Shown here: positions 26,201 to 35,231 of the stretch, one piece after another
Layout: each line of letters starts with the position of its first letter
How positions within the stretch are numbered: position 1 is the stretch's first letter
Assembly: GCF_024139115.2 (NCBI RefSeq)
Contig: NC_085139.1
Location: 143,270,652 to 143,334,651, forward strand
Length of the DNA: 64,000 nucleotides
Source of the DNA: Armigeres subalbatus
Lineage: Eukaryota > Arthropoda > Insecta > Diptera > Culicidae
Direction: 5' to 3'
Translations under genes and position numbers: made by a program
The notes under the pieces: generated by a model
What the model saw: only the letters and a program-made list of their open reading frames with translations
Told to the model about the DNA's origin: nothing
Database searches by the model: none

Positions 26201-29200
26201 ATCTAAAAATCTAAAAATCTAAAAATCTAAAATCTAAAATCAAAGAATTTAAAAATCTAAAAATTCAATAATCTAAAAATCTAAAATCTAAAATCTAAAA
26301 ATCTAAAAGTTCAAAAATCTAAGAATCTAAAAATCTAAAAATCTAAAATCAAGAGATCCAAAAATATTAAATCTTAAATTCTAAAAACCTAAAAATCTGA
26401 AAATTTAAAAATCTAAAATCTAAAAATGTTAAAATCTAAAATTCCAAAAATCAAAAAATCTAGAAATTTAAAAATCTGAAGATCTAAAATTGTTAAAATC
26501 TAAAGATCTAAAAAAATCTCAAAATCTAAAAATTTTAAATTGTTAAAATCTAAATGTTTAAAAATGTTAAAATCTAAAAATCTGAAAATCTAAAAATCTG
26601 AAAATCTAAAAATCTAAAAATTCAAATATCTAAAAATCTAAAAATGTAAAATCAAAAAATCTAAAAAATCTAAAAATCTAAAAATCTAAAATCTAAAATT
26701 AAAAATCTAAAAAATTCAAAAATTTAAAATCTAAAATCTAAAAATCTAAAAATCTAAAAATCTAAAATTCTAAAAATCTAAAATTCAAAATCTAAAAAAT
26801 TCAAAAATCTAAAAATCTAAAATCTAAAATCTAAAAATCTAAAATCAAAATCAAAAATCTAAAATTCAAAAAATCTAAAAATCGAAAAATTTAAAAATCT
26901 AAAAATCTAAAATCTAAAAATTCAAAAATCTAAAAATCTTAAGATCTAAAAATCAAAAACAAAAATCAAAAAATCTAAAAATCTAAAATCTAAAATCTAA
27001 AAATCTAAAGTAATAAAAATCTAAAAATCTAAAGATCTAAAAATCCAAAATCTAAAAATCTGAAAATCTAAAAAATCTAAAAATCTAAAATCTAAAAATC
27101 TAAAATCTAAAAATCCAAAATCTAAAATCTAAAATCTAAAAATCTAAAATCAAAGAATTTAAAAATCTAAAAATCTAATAATCTAAAAATCTAAAAATCT
27201 AAAATTCAAAAATCTAAAAATTTAAGAATCTAAAATCTAAAAATTCAAAATCTAAAAATCTAAAAATCTAAAAATCTAAAAATCTAAAAATTCTAAAAAT
27301 CTAAAAATCTAAAATCTAAAAATCTAAAATCTAAAAAATCAAAATCTAAAAATATAAAATCTAAAAATCTTAAAATCTAAAAATCTAAAAATCTAAAAAT
27401 CTAAAAATTCAAAAATCTAAAAATCTAAAAATCTAAAAATTAGAAAATCTAAAAATCTAAAAATCAAATCTAAAATTTAAAAATCTATAAATCTAAAAAA
27501 AAACTAAAAATTCAAAAACCTAAAAATCTAAAAATCTAAAAATCCAAAAATCTAAAAATCTAAAAACCTAGAAATCTAAAAATCTAAAAATCTAAAAATC
27601 TACAAATCTAAAAATCTAAAAATCTGAAAATCTAAAAATCTTAAAATTTAAAAATCTAAAAATCTAAAAAATTGAAAATCTAAAAATCAAAAATATCTAA
27701 AAATCTAAAAATCTAAAAATCTAAAAATCTAAAAATCTAAAAATCTAAAAAATCTAAAATCTAAAATCAAAATCAAAAATCTAAAAATCTAAAAATCTAA
27801 AAATCTAAAAATCTAAAAATCTAAAAATCTAAAATTCAAAATCTAAAAATCTAAAAATCTAAAATCTAAAAAATCTAAAATCTAAAATTCAAAATCTAAA
27901 AATCTAAAAATCTAAAAATCTAAAAAATCTAAAAATCTAAAATCTAAAAATCTAAAAATCTAAAAATCTAAAAATCTAAAATCTAAAAATTCAAAATCTA
28001 AAATCAAAAAATCTAAAAATCTAAAAATCTAAAAATCTAAAAATCTAAAAATCTAAAAAATCTTAAAATCTAAAATCTAAAAATCTAAAAATCTAAAATC
28101 TTAAAATCTAAAATCTTAAAATCTTAAAAATCTAAAAATTCAAAATCTAAAAATCTAAAAATCTAAAATTCAAAATCTTAAAATCTTAAAAATCTTAAAA
28201 TCTTAAAATCTTAAAATTAAAATCTAAAAATCTTAAAATTCAAAATCTTAAAATCTTAAAATCTTAAAAATCTAAAAATCTTAAAATTCTAAAATCTTAA
28301 AATCTTAAAATCTTAAAATCTTAAAATCTAAAATCTTAAAATTCAAAAATCTTAAAATCTTAAAATCTTAAAATCTTAAAATCTTAAAATCTTAAAATTT
28401 AAAATCTTAAAATCAAAATCTTAAAATCTAAAATTCAAAATCTTAAAATCTAAAATTCAAAATCTAAAAATCTTAAAATCTTAAAATCTTTAAAATCAAA
28501 AATCTTAAAATCTTAAAATCTTAAAATCTTAAAATCTTAAAAATCTTAAAATCTTAAAATCTTAAAATCTTAAAATCTTAAAATTTTAAAATCTTAAAAT
28601 CTTAAAAGCTTTAAATCTTTAAAATAAATATTTAAATCTTCAAATCTTAAAATCTTAAAATCTTAAAATCTTAAAATCTTAAAATCTTAAAATCTTAAAT
28701 CTTAAAAATCTTAAAATCTTAAAATCTTAAAATCAAATCTAAAATCTTAAAATCTAAAATCTAAAAATCTAAGAATCTAAAAATCTAATATCTAAAAATC
28801 TAGAAATCTAGAAATCTAAAAATCTTAAAATCTTAAAATCAAAATCTAAAATCTAAAAATCTAAAATCTTAAAAATCTAAATTCAAAAATCTAAAAATCT
28901 AAAATCTTAAAATCTAAAATCTTAAAATCTTAAAAATCTTAAAATCTAAAAACCTTAAAATCTTAAAACCTAAAATCTTAAAAATCTAAAAACCTAAAAA
29001 CTTAAAAATCTAAAATCTAAAATCTAAAATCTAAAATCTAAAAATCTAAAAATCTAAAAATCTAAAAATCTAAAATCTAAAAATCTAAAATCTAAAAATA
29101 AAATCTAAAAATCTAAAATCTAAAATCAAAAAATCTAAAAATCGAAAAATCCAAAAGCTAAAAATCAAAAAACCTAAAATCTAAAAATCTAAAATCTTAA

Positions 29201-32200
29201 AATCTAAAAATCTAAAAATCTAAAATCTAAAATCTAAAAATTCAAAATCTAAAAATCTTAAAATCTAAAAATCGAAAAATCTGAAAATCAAAAAATCTAA
29301 AATCTAAAAATCTAAAAATCTTAAAATCTAAAATCTAAAAATCTAAAATCTAAAATCTTAAAATCTAAAAATCTAAAATCTAAAATCTAAAAATCTAAAA
29401 TCTAAAAATCTAAAATCTAAAAATCTTAAAATCTAAAAATCTAAAATCTAAAATCTAAAAATCTAAAAATCTAAAAATCTAAAATCTAGAAATCAAATCT
29501 AAAATCTAAAAATCTAAAATCTTAAAATCTTAAAATCTAAAAATCTTAAAATCTAAAATCTGAAAATCTAAAAATCTAAAATCTAAAATCTAAAAATCTA
29601 AAATCTTAAAATCTTAAAATCTTAAAATCTTAAAATCTTAAAATCTTAAAATCTTAAAATCTTAAAATCTTAAAATCTTAAAATCTTAAAATCTTAAAAT
29701 CTTAAAATCCAAAAATCTAAAAATCTAAAATCTTCAATTTATTTGATTTTTTATCTTAGTGTCTTGTCTATTTGCCTGTGATATTTACTTTTGTGGCTAA
29801 TTTAGGTTGACTTGTTTTAAGGTCGCTGATACTATGTGTTCGCGAAAATGGTCATTATTTGGGTGAAGTATTTTCAGAACAAGTTGGCGCTCCTGTTTGG
29901 GCGTACATTGTGTCAGTTGAAAGAAGGTGTTTGTTGTACGTATGGCGCCAAATTTAGTGGCGAAGTCGTTTTTTCTTGATTTGATTTCTTTTGGAAGCGC
30001 CTCTTTCCCCGTTGTCATCGACTAATATTTACTTGGCCGCATTCAAATCAAATGACTTGTTTCTTTTACAACGCTAGAAACCTACAGATGTTACTAGAAA
30101 ACAAGTAATTCGGTTGTAATATCAAAAGGACGTTGTGGGCGGGAGTATGCTGCCTAAAAGGTCCTTTTCTTTACCAACCACTCCTAATTCCAAAAAATGA
30201 TGTAACTCGTTTGGAATGCAGCTCTAAAATAGACATTGGGGATAGGATCAGATGTGCTGCTCAAATAAATTTTCTCAATCTTCATCGAATCAAAAATGAA
30301 GAAATGAAAAGCAATTTGACAAACTGTATTATTGGCGATTTTTTACCGAACCGGCGGCGAGATTAGTGCTTCATCATGCAGTACGCTGTTTCAAATGATT
30401 ATGTATAGCTATAGCGATACTAAATGTCTGAACAGGCTAAAATGATTTTATGACTGATCATCGAATACATGTTCTGTTTTGAATATTGCCCACTCGCTTA
30501 TCTTTCATTTCCGCAAATACAATATCTATTTTTTCCGTCTGAAAAGCACGCGCTATGCATATGCGCAGTCAAGTATTTTAACAACTAGATTACACTAGAT
30601 GAGTCCAACCCGACCCAAAGCTGGGAGAATAATAGCCTGTCTATTAATAACTTCTTCGTATCTTTTCTGTTTCAGAATCATGGATCGAACTTTCATCGAG
30701 CACAAACACAGGTCCCAAAAGTCCCGACCGCACAACTCCGTTGCCCTTTACCTCGGTCGAAGAGTATCAAAGACTGCTACGAGAGGCCCAGCGGGAATCC
30801 AAGGAATCGAGCCGGGTGACATCGCTCACGAGCTCGCGGCGAGATTCGCCCCGTGGAAGTCCCAAATCTCCGCCGAATAGCCCCAATACCGAACTCGCCA
30901 CAACCGAGGAGGAGCTCAGGGGTGTATACATAAACTATTTGAATCGGGTAAGCCGGCTGCTGTTTTCTTTAGTATTCTGCACGTGTGGCAACAACGGTGA
31001 CCTTGAGTTGTGCTTCCTACGAGCGGAATATATTACCATTCCAAACAAAGCTGATTAAAGCTTTCGCGGCGTCAGAACGAATGAATTCGATAGAGAATGT
31101 TATGGCGGCAGGAAATATCGATGAGTCATGTTGTTGGTATTTTGGAAATGCGTTGATTGCGTGGAATTGAATAACGGAGATAATCGGGAATTGTTGTGAT
31201 AAAAAAATAATACTACTTGGTTAAAGAAATTGTGTAATAATATTGGTTCTGTGTCATCTAATGTAATTCTGGGCACATTGGAAATTGGGGTTCAAATCAT
31301 GATTTGATTTTAATAGTGTCGTCTGAACGTGATGCAATTGACAACGTGGCTGAAACTTTTTGAATTTTTTTTCCAAAAATCTGAGTTGTTAACAAAGTGC
31401 TGCAAAAGCAAGCCACGCCATATCGGATATGGCACTCCGGAGCAATTTACGGAACATCGTTTCAGGAAAAAAATTAAATAAAACGATAATACATACAAAT
31501 GAGTGCAAACATATGTGAATAGAGGAAATGATGGGATCTATGTACTTTTATTATTTCATTTTATGATACACATAATTAAGACATAATTATTCTGGAACTT
31601 TTTTTTAGCCCTTGCCGTTCGAATGATGCGACTAGCAGCAGTCTCATTATGCATCTCTCAATTGACAGTATTTGCGTGCGACAGTATACTCGTTCGAGTC
31701 GAGATGCGCAATGCCACCCCTGATTCAGAATCTGCTCTTTTTGCTGGCCCCACCAGTCAAATGAAATGGATCGAATTAAGAACGGGATTGCGGGGATGAA
31801 TCGAATAAAGGAAGGGATTTGGTTAATTACATTCTCGGCAGTTTACAAGTATAGTACTGGCGAAAACAGATGTGAATTGAATCACCCATTTGTTTTCGAA
31901 TGTTTTGAAGCAACTTATATGATGGCGTAACCAGTTAGCAAAATTCAGATCAGTAGATTAACTCTTAATCTCTGAATAAATGCAACCGAAAGATTTTTTT
32001 ATGGAACAAAATATTTAAGCTCTTTTAGTGGAATGTCTTCAACTGTCTAAGGCGAGTTTACATGGGAAGTGCTAAGGGAAAAAAATAAAACATGTTTCAA
32101 CTCTCCTTCAAAATTGAAATCGGGCTTAGAAAATTATTTAGTGCATTTAGTGTGAAGTCTTCATTTGTCATCAGATGAGTTACTACTATCCCATTTAATC

Positions 32201-34114
32201 CCACCACTTGATTGTAACATTCCAGAGTTGTATTTCTACTTCAACTTTCTGGCTGTTTTCAGAGTCTTGTACTTGACTAGATTGAACTCGAGAATAATGC
32301 AAAAATAAAACTTTAGTGGGCTTAACGACCGTGGTTTAGCGGCGTCAGTCGTTTGGGCGCATTTGAGTGCTGTTGAGTGTGGGTACAATTCTCGCCTTAG
32401 TAGGAAGAAAACCGTTCGCAAAGCGTTGTTGAGTGTTGTGTAATGTCCTATTCGTAGGCTAATGCTACGTGTTAAGTATTCAGTCTATGCGAATATGATG
32501 TTTCCGTTTATCAAATAATATTTGCGCCACATCTATAAAAAAGTAAAATGTGTTTATCTGATCTTCGGCATTCACTTATCGAAATCTCGTTGATAAATTT
32601 TGTCGGGCAGTCAGCTGTAAAAATGTCAAGAGTTTCAACACAGATTCGGCAATTCATATTATTTGTGCTAATTCATAACAGTTTTTATTGAAGAAACCGA
32701 TTATCATTAATCAAACTGTTGAAGCCATTTAAAAATAAATCTTGAATTACTTTAATCCTTCCTATCGCTCATTGTGCTGTGGTATTGATCCGAAACGAGG
32801 CTAATGGCGTGAATTGAAATTGATAACGACTTTCTCTCTATCTTACTCCGTTGCACTGCAGGTTGATGTCATTCCAACTGGAGACCTGATAGGCCATGCA
32901 ATATTTTCGTACTTTCTTCTGAGACTGGAAGCCTACGCAAAGCAGATCGAGGCGCACGAACCACAATTGAATCAAACCGCCCAAGTAATATCAAATAACC
33001 GGGATAAGAAAGACATAGTCATGACGCTGATTTGTGGTGGAGAGCTTGTACCTATATATAACGATACGATAACACAATCAGTTGTTTTGTTGTTCGCTGG
33101 AACTTTCTGTCCTAGTTCTGGACAATTGCCACACGCGGAAAAATGATACCCACTTGCATATATGGAAAACAGAAGGTCAACGTTCAGTAACGTACTCCGC
33201 TATTATTGAAAATGCGATTAATTGTAACGAGTAGCTTGCGCTTCCAGACAGAGTGGTAAACAATGATAAGTGCTCTTAAGAGTATTACTCATGCCTGTTC
33301 AGTTGATTTATCATTTTATTTATATTTATGCATCTTTCTTTTATAAGATCCAAGGAATATTTTAAAGTGGGTTTTTTTTCCGGAAATTAATCTTTTTGAA
33401 TAAGTTTCAGAAATTTATTCTATACATTGTTCTTTTTTTAGCGAAACTGTCTGAAACTAAATGTTGATAATAATAGTACTATTTTATTCAGCGCTCGTAA
33501 AACGCAGCTTTTGCACATTGTTTTCCAGCAGTATTTTAATTGGACAATCAAATTTAACATATAGAAACCAATATCAACCACAAATAAACCATGTAAAAAG
33601 CGTCTCCAGTGTTCACGCTTTCGCCAACTGATTTGTTCTCGGAAGTATTTCGTAGTTGTGAAATTAAATTTCTAATCTATGCTTTTCTGTTTGCAGGAAG
33701 GAGCTCCCGCTTTGGCTCAAAATGATAACGAATGGGTATGGGAGTGGAGCAGTCGGCCGGACCAGCTGCCCCCAAAGTGAGTATAAGACTTCTTTCGATA
33801 CAAATTCGACTGTACAATCATTCCTTTCCATTTTAGGGACTGGAAATTTGAGCATCCCAAACACGGCGTTCGTCGCATGCAACAAGGATATTCCATGCGT
33901 TTGACTCGGGTAGGCAAAAATTCGCTCTTCTCCAGGGAAGTTCTGTATTCGCTCGTACTGACCAATGTATTATCGTTACTCTTGGGTGCCGGACTTGGGT
34001 ATGTATCAATTTCCGTTGAATGTATAATGCACAGAATAATTAACTCTGGATTTTTCTTGTAGTGCTTGGCTCCATAAACGAGGACTACTATTCACACGTA
34101 TTTCAATTGAATAA
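8174..34114 (+). CDS. BNIP3: BNIP3/NIX-family mitophagy receptor, spliced gene (whole CDS span)
   Basis: Tail-anchored outer mitochondrial membrane protein; family members recruit Atg8/LC3 to mitochondria and have BH3-like cell-death activity. Seen here: join(8174-8252, 30676-30947, [32862-32984], 33697-33776, 33837-33998, 34063-34114) is open, phase-consistent, and encodes 214 residues without the bracketed exon or 255 with it. Domains in the 214-aa form: LIR core SWIEL (28-32); a Ser/Pro-rich stretch with RDSPRGSPKSPP (about 82-93); the family signature WVWEWSSRPDQLPPKDWKFEHPK split over exons 4 and 5 (130-152); a transmembrane helix about 178-201 with a GxxxG pair; and a short basic tail with HKR. 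Human BNIP3 (194 aa) and NIX (219 aa) have the same order. Start chosen at the first in-frame ATG of exon 1; the ATG at 8213 (Met14) is an alternative. Known of the family: hypoxia and mitophagy roles. Inferred: same role here. Confidence 0.93.
9740..9904. mobile_element. TTAA-flanked MITE (piggyBac-like target)
   Basis: Ends GGCTGCCTTACAC and GTGTGAGGCTACC are inverted copies, with TTAA at 9736-9739 and 9905-9908. This size (165 bp) and target suggest a piggyBac-mobilised MITE in BNIP3 intron 1. The transposase class is inferred only from TTAA. Confidence 0.6.
10610..10816 (+). mobile_element. Feilai-like SINE, 3'-truncated
   Basis: GGTGAGTTCTATTTTCGG is a mutated B box followed by the family body CTGGGCATAGTGTATCC and TTCAATTAATAACTGAGGAA. 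The copy stops there without the usual 3' half and triplet tail. Family recognition is from memory of Aedes SINEs. Confidence 0.6.
11170..12065 (-). mobile_element. LINE reverse-transcriptase relic
   Basis: The minus strand carries RT motif A as AYIDYKKTYDSEPHS, a motif B-like FQDDTFSPLWFCLVMNPLS, and an upstream degraded piece DVKNLMTDK.KGFRRNS. Further downstream (11176-11436) a C-terminal piece has RIRQSMIKKELQEKF and LTNSLGVLTY. Frames shift repeatedly and there are stops, so it is dead. The LINE clade is not assigned. Confidence 0.75.
12361..12788 (+). repeat. Direct repeat pair flanking a MITE
   Basis: GTAGAACGCAAGTTCT.AACTCAAG.ACGGTTT...CTCAAAACCATCT(T/G)ACCATG occurs at 12366-12435 and again at 12719-12788, with MITE 12446-12660 between them. 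The CTGAACTCAAG..GGTTT core resembles the satellite units at 51-53 kb. Confidence 0.55.
12446..12660. mobile_element. MITE copy 1 with a perfect 49-bp hairpin
   Basis: Ends CACCCAAC and TTTTTTGGGTG. Inside, 12515-12563 and 12568-12616 are exact reverse complements separated by 4 bases (49-bp stem). A related copy lies at 13481-13701. Confidence 0.8.
13481..13701. mobile_element. MITE copy 2 of the same family
   Basis: Shares the left end (CACCCAACCAGCGGATGGCA), the ATACAATATTTGTATAAAAA internal stretch and the right end TTTTTTGGGTG with 12446-12660. The left hairpin arm is rearranged, so the long perfect stem of copy 1 is only partly present. Confidence 0.8.
14605..14915 (+). mobile_element. 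Candidate LINE/SINE 3' tail
   Basis: Contains a phrase typical of insect retroelement 3' ends: ATCGATCCATCCGTTCACGA followed by AACTCATTTTTATATATAGA. A similar tail (AACTCATTTATATATAGAAG) occurs at 36890-36909. No coding capacity. Confidence 0.4.
16323..16609 (-). mobile_element. Feilai SINE, near-full-length
   Basis: The minus strand starts with a tRNA-like head (TTAGCCGTGCGGTAAGACGC A-box region; GGGTTCGATTCCCGGTG B box), then the family body, and ends GTGTGGGGATGTAATGCCAA followed by an AGAAGAAG tail. Possible short duplication TGAGA (16318-16322 and 16610-16614). About 95% like the copy at 49718-50011 by eye. Inside BNIP3 intron 1, antisense to the gene. Confidence 0.9.
16843..16980. mobile_element. 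Hairpin MITE (138 bp)
   Basis: Almost the whole element is one hairpin: AAGATGCTAAAGTGGAGGC in the left arm is exactly complemented in the right arm, and the outer parts (ACACAA.ATCGT.TATGATG) pair with two mismatches. The unpaired loop is around GTTGTATGGGG. Confidence 0.75.
17133..17171 (+). repeat. Shared 40-bp retroelement-like tail, copy 1
   Basis: GCCAGCCTAGGGCTGAAAGT followed by TTAATAAAGACA and an A-rich run; a near-identical sequence lies at 49124-49163. The AATAAA plus A-run suggests the 3' end of a retroposed element whose family I cannot name. Confidence 0.5.
18230..18475 (-). mobile_element. LINE RNase H / 3'-terminal ORF2 relic
   Basis: A minus-strand translation contains HRVIPGNENADNN, the usual H..IPGNE.AD of LINE RNase H domains, then DICNNHNSVEHLLWFCQ, the zinc-knuckle-like end found in jockey/R1-type ORF2. 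In-frame stops make it a relic. Confidence 0.55.
22074..29735 (+). repeat. 7.7 kb octamer microsatellite array
   Basis: Continuous period-8 array of AAAAATCT with 7-mer variants (AAAATCT). From about 28090 to 28740 and again at 29600-29708 the dominant unit becomes AAAATCTT. The first 400 bp and several islands (for example 25690-25850) are nearly perfect; between them are point changes and small deletions. G is almost absent from this strand throughout. No ORF. It lies entirely inside BNIP3 intron 1, so the pre-mRNA would carry it in the A-rich sense. Confidence 0.97.
30676..30947 (+). CDS. BNIP3: BNIP3 exon 2 (LIR and Ser/Pro-rich region)
   Basis: 272 nt between a strong acceptor (pyrimidine tract ending TTTCAG at 30675) and donor CGG|GTAAGC. 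It completes Glu27 and adds 90 codons, beginning SWIELSSS and ending VYINYLNR. EEYQRLLREAQRESKESSR corresponds to the DMEKILLDAQHESGRSS region of human BNIP3. The block is visibly GC-richer and more codon-like than its surroundings, as expected for a real exon in AT-rich DNA. It ends on a codon boundary (phase 0). Confidence 0.92.
30948..32861 (+). other. BNIP3 intron 2
   Basis: Phase-0 intron between CGG|GTAAGC and TGCAG. It contains one tRNA-like SINE candidate (32325-32460); the rest is AT-rich with no recognisable coding or repeat signal. Confidence 0.6.
32325..32460 (+). mobile_element. tRNA-derived SINE candidate
   Basis: GACCGTGGTTTAGCGGCGTC (A-box-like) and GTGGGTACAATTCTCGCC (diverged B box) are about 50 bp apart, followed by CTTAGTAGGAAGAAAACCG. 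Looks like a mosquito tRNA-SINE head; too diverged to be a tRNA. Confidence 0.5.
32862..32984 (+). CDS. BNIP3: Candidate BNIP3 cassette exon 3 (41 codons)
   Basis: Good acceptor (CTTACTCCGTTGCACTGCAG) followed by an open frame whose phase (0/0) fits both neighbours, so it can be included or skipped without a frameshift. It reads VDVIPTGDLIGHAIFSYF and continues with a mixed charged helix to QTAQ. The donor CAA|GTAATA is weak. I do not recognise this segment in vertebrate BNIP3, which goes straight from the Ser-rich region to the acidic/Trp block. It could be a lineage-specific alternative exon or a false exon. Confidence 0.5.
32985..33696 (+). other. BNIP3 intron 3
   Basis: Sequence between the candidate cassette exon and exon 4. 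Nothing recognised. If the cassette is skipped, 30948-33696 is a single intron. Confidence 0.5.
33697..33776 (+). CDS. BNIP3: BNIP3 exon 4 (Trp-rich signature)
   Basis: Acceptor TTTGCAG, donor AAA|GTGAGT. Encodes EGAPALAQNDNEWVWEWSS and then RPDQLPP plus two bases of a split Lys codon. WVWEWSSRP is the near-invariant BNIP3/NIX signature (human WIWDWSSRP). Confidence 0.95.
33837..33998 (+). CDS. BNIP3: BNIP3 exon 5 (HPK motif and most of the transmembrane helix)
   Basis: Follows a minimal 60-bp intron; acceptor TTTTAG. Completes Lys, then DWKFEHPKHGVRR, a basic linker (SMRLTRVGK), SLFSREVLYS, and the hydrophobic helix LVLTNVLSLLLGAGLG. Human counterpart order: PPKEFLFKHPKR, then IFSAEFLKVF, then the membrane helix. 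Donor GG|GTATGT. Confidence 0.95.
34063..34114 (+). CDS. BNIP3: BNIP3 exon 6 (C-terminal tail, stop TAA)
   Basis: After a 64-bp intron with pyrimidine tract TTTTTCTTGTAG. Completes the split Gly codon and reads AWLHKRGLLFTRISIE then stop. A short basic tail right after the helix is what tail-anchored BNIP3 proteins have (human GIYIGRRL...). An alternative acceptor at 34124 would instead append a longer acidic tail ending at 34224; that is unlike the family, so this acceptor is preferred. Confidence 0.8.
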
Positions 34115-35059
34115 TCTGTTGTAGGACGATTGTGTCGACATCACTGGATGATGACTATAATGAGGAAATTTCATTTTTCGATACAATCAACTCCCTCTTG
34201 ATTACGGAGAAAATTTTGAATTAGAGAGAGAACCGTTTTTTTGGATATTGGTATTGAGCTCACCAAAGCAATCTATTGGGCTTGGAATGAATTTAGGCAT
34301 TCAGAGGAAGAGTTTATTGTATCATGATCCAATGTCATCGTCATTAGAATTAGTCAAAGTGTCAAAAGCAACAGAATCAGATCAAGCACATGATACCCAA
34401 TTAATTTGCAAACGCACCAAGTTTCCTTCATGCAAATACATTCTAAAGGAAACTGGAACCTTCCACTTCATTTGACGAAATGCTGTTTGGTAAACACATA
34501 GAAAAAAAAGCTGGGAACTCAGGAAAGCAAACGAATCCAGAAGACATTTAAACAGGCTGAGATTGATGTGATGATTTGTAGGCAATCTGAAGGATCAGAC
34601 TAGTTAGGAAATGTACAGAAAAACTAGCGGAGAGTACATCTATTGGTGTTTCTATATAAATTCCATATCTAAAATTCAAGCTACATTTATTCCCTTCTAC
34701 TAGTATACAGCATATTATATGAGCTTCATAAATTATCAATTTTGCTTTTTATATTACCGAAAACATGGAAAAATAGTCTTATATTAAAGATAAATTGATT
34801 TTTTACATCTAATCGCTTCTTCAGAATTATGACTCTACGTAATTGACAATTTTTCGTATTGATTAATTCCAAATAAAAAGCCAAACTTCATTTTGAAATT
34901 ATTGCAGTCCATTCTTTGTAAGTCCATATTCCATTTGTCGAAATATCGTAAGGTGTAAAAGAAAATCATTGAAAAGGTAGACAATTATCTCAATGATTTC
35001 TTGATTTGAAAAATTTAATAAATAGTCATAGAACAATGTTTTATGAATGTTTGACTAAA
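34115..35059 (+). other. BNIP3 3' UTR and downstream flank
   Basis: AT-rich sequence after the TAA. Poly(A) signal candidates AATAAA occur at 34872-34877 and 35375-35380; which is used cannot be decided from sequence. No other gene is seen. Confidence 0.4.
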
Positions 35060-35062
35060 TTA

Positions 35063-35228
35063 GGGAACATCCATAAAGTACGTCACGCAAAAATTGGCGA
35101 TTTTCGACCCCCCCCTCCCCCCTTTTCACACTTTTTGTATTGAACCTCTAAAATTTTTGTATGAGTCGTCACGCTGTTCGGAACCCCCCCTCCCCCCTAG
35201 GAGCGTGACGTACTTTGTGGATGGCCCC
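35063..35228. mobile_element. 166-bp MITE with GTACGTCACGC inverted repeats
   Basis: Left end GGGAACATCCATAAAGTACG and right end complementary (CGTACTTTGTGGATGGCCCC), with TTA on both sides (35060-35062 and 35229-35231). The inside has two CCCCCCTCCCCCC runs. This type of MITE is common in insect genomes. Confidence 0.8.
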
Positions 35229-35231
35229 TTA

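Larger units (their letters stand above)
8253..30675 (+). other. BNIP3 intron 1 (22.4 kb)
   Basis: Flanked by GTAGGT donor and TTTCAG acceptor with matching phase. It contains mobile elements listed separately (9740-9904, 10610-10816, 11170-12065, 12446-12660, 13481-13701, 14605-14915, 16323-16609, 16843-16980, 18230-18475) and the octamer array 22074-29735. In the remaining stretches (8253-9735, 9909-10609, 12789-13480, 13702-14604, 14916-16322, 16981-18229, 18476-22073, 29736-30675) I see only AT-rich DNA and short random frames. The longest, about 119 codons near 19514-19873, matches nothing I know. Confidence 0.85.

Noticed and set aside
22074..29735. Telomeric repeat
   Set aside because: The octamer is not a known insect telomere unit; dipterans lack short telomerase repeats, and it sits inside a gene.
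34125..34224. Acidic C-terminal exon of BNIP3
   Set aside because: Phase-compatible, but the upstream acceptor at 34062 gives a family-like basic tail; kept only as an alternative.
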